DNA of 64,000 nucleotides from Brachypterus glaber (Eukaryota > Arthropoda > Insecta > Coleoptera > Kateretidae). A program made the translations under genes and the position numbers. Shown here piece after piece: positions 58,794-64,000 of this stretch (positions are counted from its first letter, which is position 1; each line of letters begins with the position of its first letter). The notes below the pieces were generated by a model that did no database searches, was not told the origin of the DNA, and saw only the letters and a program-made list of their open reading frames with translations. The stretch is from contig OY294049.1 in assembly GCA_958510825.1 (NCBI GenBank), positions 27,238,986-27,302,985 on the forward strand. The letters are read 5' to 3'.

Positions 58794-59259
58794 AGACAAA
58801 TTGACATTCTTTTTTTGTTACAAAATGTTTATTATTAATGATTTAATTAAAAATATTTTTCTAAAAAAACTAGTTTCTGGTTAATTTTGCGAACGCTTTA
58901 TCCGAGGCGTTGCCTTTAAAACAGTGTATCTTCCTTAATAACAGAAATAATAACGTGATAAAAAAAAACAAAATGTTCATAAAAGGTGGGACTACAGTAT
59001 GATTCCAATTAACATCCGCTGTTATTGCTGATTCATCCCACAGGGTGCCACAAATTTTGGGAAAAAAACTTGTAAATTTTTTACCCTGTATATTCTTAAA
59101 TTAAAATCAGAATAAAATTTTTTACCATAGCATCGTTATTAAAGAGTCAACTTACGGTTCAAAAAAAAATAATGAAAATCAGATGAGCAGTTCGCTAAGA
59201 AATTAACATTAAAATTGTGGCAAATTTCTAGTGTCCGGTTAATTTTGCTGTCGAGTGTA

Positions 59260-59675
59260 GTTCAAAATTTATTATTATAATAAATATATTTATTGTTTTT
59301 AACCTTTTTTTTATTATTTTTCAGCTTCTATAAGAAAAATTTATAGCAATTTTATATATTGGCACTACCAATTTGGTACAACAATTTGAATGGACAAAAC
59401 CTAACTTATTTAAACTTTCAAAGTCTAATCTAAGCAAACAAATGAAACAGACCAATATTAACTTAAATTAATTTACCAAGGTTAACGCATCCAAACTCGG
59501 GAATTTTAGAAAACCTGTAGTTTTTTAATATGTTGTTACTTAATTTTGATTTAAATAATCATAAATTTATTTAATATTTTTTATTTTAAATAATTTTATT
59601 TTTTGGGGTAGTAGGAAAAATAATGTACATAACTTGTCAGAAAGTATCTTTCTTGTATTCGCTCATGGGAAATTA
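59260..59675. other. AT-rich spacer
   Basis: Nothing recognised. Confidence 0.5.
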
Positions 59676-59816
59676 GGGGACGTTCAAGTATTACGTAAGC
59701 AAATTTTGAACAAAATTCATTCACTGCATACCCCAATTCTCACTTTATTAAAGGCTGTAGCCGGCTGTGGAGATTTCATATTTTGGATACCCCCCTAACA
59801 CCCCCTTATTAACTTA
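59676..59816. mobile_element. Single arm of the GGGAACGTTCAAG MITE
   Basis: GGGGACGTTCAAGTATTACG preceded by TTA, then CATACCCCAATTCTCACTTT, TTAAAGGCTGTAG, GGAGATTTCATATTTTGGAT and ACCCCCCTAACACCCCC, in the order of the left arm of 6173-6409. The inverted arm is missing. Confidence 0.75.
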
Positions 59817-60758
59817 AAGTTGCTTTCCGTACATTTTATGTAATATACTATTAAATTTTAATTGCAATTTAATTTTATTAAAATTGCTAGAATCAATTTA
59901 CATATAAAAAAACAAAATTCAACAGAAAATACCTAAATAATTCCGCGAATATCCAAGGTTTTAAATGATATGGTAGATGAAACAAATGAATTAACAATTG
60001 CAAAAGTGTAAATTGTACACCATTTTAATATTAATCAGCTCGGAAGTGATATGTTACCATAAAATATATTTATTATTTACAACAAATAACAAATTGCGGT
60101 TCGCCGTTATTATATTATTCACAGCACGTGCGGTAGTTTCGAATTTTCAAAAAAAAAAAAGAAATCAAAAATCATCCTAGAAAAAAAATTCTTGGATATA
60201 AAATTGTTACATGAAAAAATAAGCAACTTTTTTTTCAAATGCCCGTCCGTCTCACAGTGCTTCCTAGAATCTAGGACCTAGATTACTTTTTGCTGCCATA
60301 AATCTGAAAAAGTACCTTTTAAGGGGTTTTAGGGGTCGCTGATCACACTTTTTTGTTTATTGAATTTTTTCTTCATTTTTAAATGTACTTTTGGCTTTGC
60401 TAAAAACGAATTTGACATTTAAATTTTCCAATTCAAATAGCGGATGAAGGCTAGAGTTTATATTTTATTGTATTTAATAAAAATTTACAAGAATATGTAT
60501 TTGGGTCCATTTCAGTCCTAGAAAAAGGCAAAAGTTGAAAAAAACTTTGATAGATGTCAAATATCGATTTTTGGCAAATGGCCCATTTTTGCATCAAATT
60601 TCGGCAACTTATGAAATATTTAAGAGTATTTTTGGATTCTCTGTCAAAAAATCTTTTTAAATCTTTGTTTAAATGGTAAATAGTTCAAAAAGTTTTATTT
60701 AAATTAAGCCTTATCCATAAATGTATTTATGTTAAATACCAGTTTTCATGTATTTTTT
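59817..60758. other. AT-rich spacer with one recurrent-motif copy
   Basis: At 60326-60345 TTTTAGGGGTCGCTGATCAC matches the motif in the large foldbacks. No gene is supported. Confidence 0.5.
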
Positions 60759-61476
60759 CGAGGGGCTGACCGCGAGGAAATCTTTTGTACCAGCCAAAGG
60801 AACTCAGGAGGAACTCCGAGGAACTCTGGAGGAACTCCGAGGAACTCTGGAGGAACTCCGAGGAACTCTTTGCAAAAAGGAGGAACTCTGGAGGAACTCT
60901 TTGCAAAATGGAAGAACTCTTTACAAAATGGAGGAACTCTTTTGTACAAATTTCAGACGCGGTCAGAAACAATTATTACTTATTACCCATGTGGATTAAC
61001 ATTCTTATGTTCAAACGTTCAAACTATATGAGCCGGAGCCAATTTTTTTTTGAAGGGGGGCCAAGTTTGGTAGAAATCGTCAGGGACAAAGCTTTCAGAA
61101 ACAGTCAGGGACAAAGCTTTTTTTCCTGAAGGTAATCTTGGGGCGCCAATTTTTGTGTTGAAGAGGCACCAAGTTTGGTAGAAACTTTCAGGGACAAAGC
61201 TTTTTTTCTTTTTCTGAAGGTAATTTTGGGGCGCCAATTTTTGTTGTGAAGGGGCGCCAAGTTTGGCAGAAACCGTCAGGGACAAAGCTTTTTTTTGAGG
61301 GTGCCTTATTGGCAGTAGTGCTTGCACAGCGGTAATTTCTACGGCTGTTTTGCCAAAAATTACCCCTTCCAGAGAGGAACTCTTAAGGAACACAGGAGGA
61401 ACTCCGAAGGAACTCTGAGGAACTCTTTGCAAAAAGGAACTCTTTTGTACAAATTTCAGACGCGGTCAGCCCCTCG
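60759..61476. mobile_element. TIR element filled with minisatellites
   Basis: CGAGGGGCTGACCGCG at 60759 and its perfect inverse at 61461-61476 form 16-bp TIRs. Inside: a GGAACTCYGGAG minisatellite (60798-60940; remnant at 61372-61445), and three tandem units of about 115 bp (61030-61305) with GCGCCAATTTTTGTTGTGAA, GGGGCGCCAAGTTTGG and CAGGGACAAAGCTTTTTTT. The block CTCTTTTGTACAAATTTCAG then ACGCGGTCAG occurs both mid-element (60937-60965) and at the right end, suggesting an internal duplication. Overlapping frames in all phases are minisatellite products. Confidence 0.75.
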
Positions 61477-62160
61477 TATTTTTTAATTATAACATTTTAC
61501 CGAAAACTGCCGGTGACGTAAAATTTTTATTGGAGTTGTTCCTTATTATATATAGAATAATTCTTTTACACGACCTGCCACTGCAGGGTGCACCTCCATC
61601 ATAAAATAAAAAAAGGATTTTTGTATATTTTGGTTTTAATACAAGATGTTTTTGAAATGGCCTTGAGAATTTTAAATATGTGATTCTTAATAAAAAAATA
61701 CAAAAAAAGTATATGTATAAACACCTAAACACATATGTATGTCTAATAAATAGCCCCTTTAAAAGGGGCTAAACAATTAAGTTTTTATTTAATAACCAAG
61801 GAACCATTCGAGCTATAGTAAAGAGGTTTTGTATACGATCTAAACCTAATAAGGCCTAGTATCTTGTATTATTTTTTTATAGTTATTATTCTGTGTAACT
61901 TTTTGGTAGTTTTTTATTAGAATATGATTCTACAGGTTTTTTCCATAAAAAAGTACTGTGGTTAACGGTTTTCGAGTTAAAATTTCACGTTTTGAAAATA
62001 AAACATTAAACACTAAAATGTTAAAAACCAACATTTCGATTATTAAGGATTGATCATATAAGAGAAAAATATGCTTGTAAAACAAGTTTACACTACGATA
62101 TTTCAAAAACGCTTTGACCCAGTGACTTGAAATTTGGTACAAAGATTTTCTAAGTAGTAA
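61477..62160. other. AT-rich spacer
   Basis: A small hairpin CCCCTTTAAAAGGGG at 61754. No gene. Confidence 0.5.
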
Positions 62161-62400
62161 CCCAGGCAGCACAAATTAGTTCTTAGAACCTTCTTAAAAT
62201 ATATGGTTGGGAATGTTCTCACATTCTAAGAATGTGCATTATTATTACAAGAATCTTTTAATGTTTAAAGACATTCAATAGATACCCCTTTAATTATGCG
62301 AAAACCTTCTTAGAAGTTTCTTAAAAAAAATATGGAACATTCTAAGATAGTGGCTTGTTTTACTAAGAATGTTCTTAGAACATTCTAAGAAACAGGATCG
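62161..62400. repeat. Repeat with TTCTTAGAA / ACATTCTAAGAA words
   Basis: TTAGTTCTTAGAACCTTCTT, CATTCTAAGAATGT, CTTCTTAGAAGTTTCTTA and AATGTTCTTAGAACATTCTA recur in both orientations, so the region is a degenerate palindrome, probably a MITE starting at CCAGGCAGCACAAATTAG. Confidence 0.55.
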
Positions 62401-62957
62401 TACCCCGTACGTCAAATAATTTAGAAATCTCTCCAACTAATAGTTATTTATGTATGCCCATGAGAAAATTAACCCACAAGGCGGAGTTGGTTAATTTTAG
62501 AGAGGGCATTGTCATTACTCCCTCCAAATATCTGGCTCTTATCCAATAAAAGAAATTTTTCATAAGCATAGAAAATCCATACTAATCCGATGATGTACAT
62601 CAAATTAGCAGGCTAACTATAGTCCCTATAGCGACTGAACAGTACTGTTCAGTTTACGTAAATCCTGAAAAAGACTATGAACTTTAATCAATATATTGGA
62701 TTTAAAAGTTTTTTTAGTGGTAGTAACTATATGTGGCGCCACCTATAGCTTCAGCATTGAATTGACGTACAATTTTGATGACTTTAATATTTGACCAAAA
62801 ACCATAAAGCCCTTTCGCATTAGTTACCAAAGTTGCGGTTATGGTTACATTTGGTAATTACCATTACCAGATTGGTTTAAATTGCATTCGAATGTGTTGG
62901 TTACACTGACAAGTGAACATAACCTCTTTGTTTGTTGTTTTGTCAGAATTTTTCATT
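62401..62957. other. Upstream region of the Harbinger-like fragment
   Basis: A short palindrome GAACAGTACTGTTC at 62638 and diverged GGTTA[C/T]-type words at 62820-62880. No clear TIR was found. Confidence 0.4.
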
Positions 62958-63425
62958 ATGTCGAAGCAAAAGTTTATAAAGTTTATGCTGTTGGGGTATG
63001 ATTTCTTTTTTAAATCGGACTCGCATGAAATTGAAGAAATGGTAACAATTAAAGCCAACCCAATGCTCTTAAAGCATAAGGTTAGACATTATAGGACACC
63101 TTTGCTCTATGAAGTCTGGATTGATAAATATATTGAAGAGGACTTCTATACTCATTTTAGAATGGTCAGAGCTACCTTCTGTGAATTAGTGAGTGAAGTT
63201 GGTCACTTGGGTGACAACAAAATCAGTTTTGGGGGCAAGCCACCTGTCATTTTAGAAAAACAAATATTAGTCTGCCTTTGGTATCTTAGCAAGGGGGATT
63301 GCTTAAATTCAATAAGCGACCGGTTTGATATATCAATATCAACCTGTCATGATGTGATATTAAAAATTTTACTAAAAATTAATAAATTGTCAAAAAAAAT
63401 TATTGTATGGCCAACTGAAGCTTAA
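62958..63425 (+). pseudogene. PIF/Harbinger transposase, N-terminal half
   Basis: The ATG at 62958 (MSKQKFIKFML) is preferred to an earlier non-ATG opening. The product contains the conserved pre-catalytic region of HARBI1-like transposases: FYTHFRMVRATFCELVSEVG, then PPVILEKQILVCLWYLSKGD, an HTH (SISDRFDISISTCHDVILKI) and WPTEA, where the family continues into the DDE domain. Here a stop follows at once and no catalytic motif is seen in the next 500 bp. It would bind DNA together with a Myb-like partner in intact elements. Length is 155 codons against about 350 in the family, so it is a truncated, inactive copy. Confidence 0.8.
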
Positions 63426-63886
63426 TGTAGGAAAAAGTCCAAACCTGTCTACAAATAAACAAATTCAAACAACTAAGCAGCTGTGACACTTATAGTGTTG
63501 CCGCCTAAAGCAATAGTTATCGCCAATAAATACCTCTCGTATCGCAACTACGATGCGATATTTCAAAAATTATCATCTCGCACAAACGATAACGAGAGGC
63601 CTCTCTCGATATTTTGCTGTATATATGTGACCATTATAAAAGGATTTTATCTTTTTAAATCGTATCGCAAGCAGTAATTGCTTCAACATTGTCCTATTTT
63701 TATAGCAGATATAAAAATATGAACTCCTGGCAGTTGCACTAAGTACCTAATTAGGCTTATAGTAAGTACGGTAGTATCTGACTAATACGAGGGGTAAACA
63801 AGGCAAAAAGGCCAGAGATGCTGTTAGTAGGATTTGAGTGCTGAAAATCAATTTTAATAGTCTTTATATATTTTGCTTTCCCATTT
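63426..63886. other. Non-coding flank of the Harbinger-like fragment
   Basis: ATCGCAACTACGATGCGATA (63541-63560) and CTCGTATCGC / TCGTATCGCAAGC words (63535, 63660) suggest a degenerate inverted pair. No gene. Confidence 0.4.
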
Positions 63887-64000
63887 TTACTTTCTCACAA
63901 AGAAAGTATTGTGATAGAAAAAAAAGCATACATTTTTTTACCTAAATCATCTTATTTTTTTCCTGAAACGTCTAGAAAAATCAAAATAAGCAAAAAATAT
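63887..64000. repeat. Left end of a repeat related to 42163-42470
   Basis: TTTTTACTTTCTCACAAAGA then AAGTATTGTGATAG matches the 42.16-kb copy; it runs off the window. Confidence 0.5.

Larger units (their letters stand above)
57944..59259. mobile_element. Tc1-derived palindrome with nested TIRs
   Basis: Outer ends TACACGCAAAATTAACCGGA (57944) and the inverse ending ...GCTGTCGAGTGTA (59259), flanked by TA. Arms of about 350 bp then carry TACAGGGTGAAAAACTAGG (58107) paired with TTTTTTACCCTGTA (59079), and a second inner copy of GCAAAATTAACCGGACACTA at 58297, paired with GGTTAATTTTGCGAACGC at 58879. At the core are two opposed copies of the Tc1 transposase C-terminus. So a Tc1 3'-end inverted duplication is wrapped in a mariner-like MITE and again in Tc1-type ends. 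Confidence 0.85.

Noticed and set aside
60727..61432. Several overlapping frames rich in Glu-Glu-Leu or Glu-Phe-Leu
   Set aside because: All phases of both strands stay open because the minisatellite unit is a multiple of three; not coding.
62350..62392. Heat-shock-element-like TTCNNGAA array
   Set aside because: The words belong to a degenerate palindromic repeat with copies in both orientations and no nearby promoter or gene.

Overview
This window looks like AT-rich, repeat-dominated, intron/intergenic DNA of an arthropod, most likely an insect. The repeats point that way: CR1-, I- and R4/Dong-like non-LTR retrotransposons, mariner/Tc1, PIF/Harbinger, pogo and P-like DNA transposon pieces, a tRNA-derived SINE, and many palindromic (foldback) elements. 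There is no bacterial or viral gene organisation. Only one piece of recognisable host gene is visible: a single minus-strand exon at 34652-34818 with consensus splice sites, whose product matches the N-terminal tetratricopeptide region of BBS4 (BBSome, cilium). Its neighbouring exons are not visible, so much of the window may be BBS4 intron. Coding-like minus-strand segments at 2127-3357 may be another gene fragment, but I cannot name them.

Layout. 1-5529: an I/R1-type LINE (endonuclease, RT, RNase H) with its RT core replaced by 1.7 kb of foreign sequence. 5530-10612: palindromic MITEs, a TIR element and a SINE fragment in AT-rich DNA. 10613-13125: a mariner-like element with about 90-bp TIRs, split by a P-like element (34-bp TIRs, 8-bp target duplication). 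13932-15411: TTA microsatellite and a 5'-truncated CR1-like LINE carrying a SINE. 15641-16690: tandem repeats and a pogo transposase tail. 17506-18840: RT remnant. 20066-23125: a cluster of palindromes. 23252-26528: a 3.3-kb foldback element with two opposed copies of a SWIM-zinc-finger transposase tail and a SINE in one arm. 27583-33516: two more large foldbacks, the second built of about 120-bp tandem units. 34652-35561: BBS4 exon and adjoining MITE. 35820-41831: a 6-kb array, mostly the octamer TTAATGAA, with a 200-bp assembly gap.

41832-48380: MITEs, microsatellites and an R4/Dong-like LINE tail embedded in TTA repeats. 48381-50079: a degenerate mariner-type transposon with DD41D spacing. 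50095-56898: a tandem-repeat region followed by a foldback element into whose left arm a nearly full-length CR1/Jockey-like LINE has inserted (51574-55482, TSD TCAGGT). This LINE has a complete ORF2 reading frame and is the youngest-looking mobile element here. 56989-64000: more MITEs, a Tc1-derived palindrome with two inverted copies of the transposase C-terminus, a minisatellite-rich TIR element, and the N-terminal half of a PIF/Harbinger transposase.

The repeated theme is inverted duplication. At least ten elements are palindromes, two of them built from two head-to-head copies of a transposon's 3' end. A short motif (core GGGTCGCTGA-TTC-GA) recurs in otherwise unrelated repeat units across the window. 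Everything here is read by eye; no similarity search was possible.
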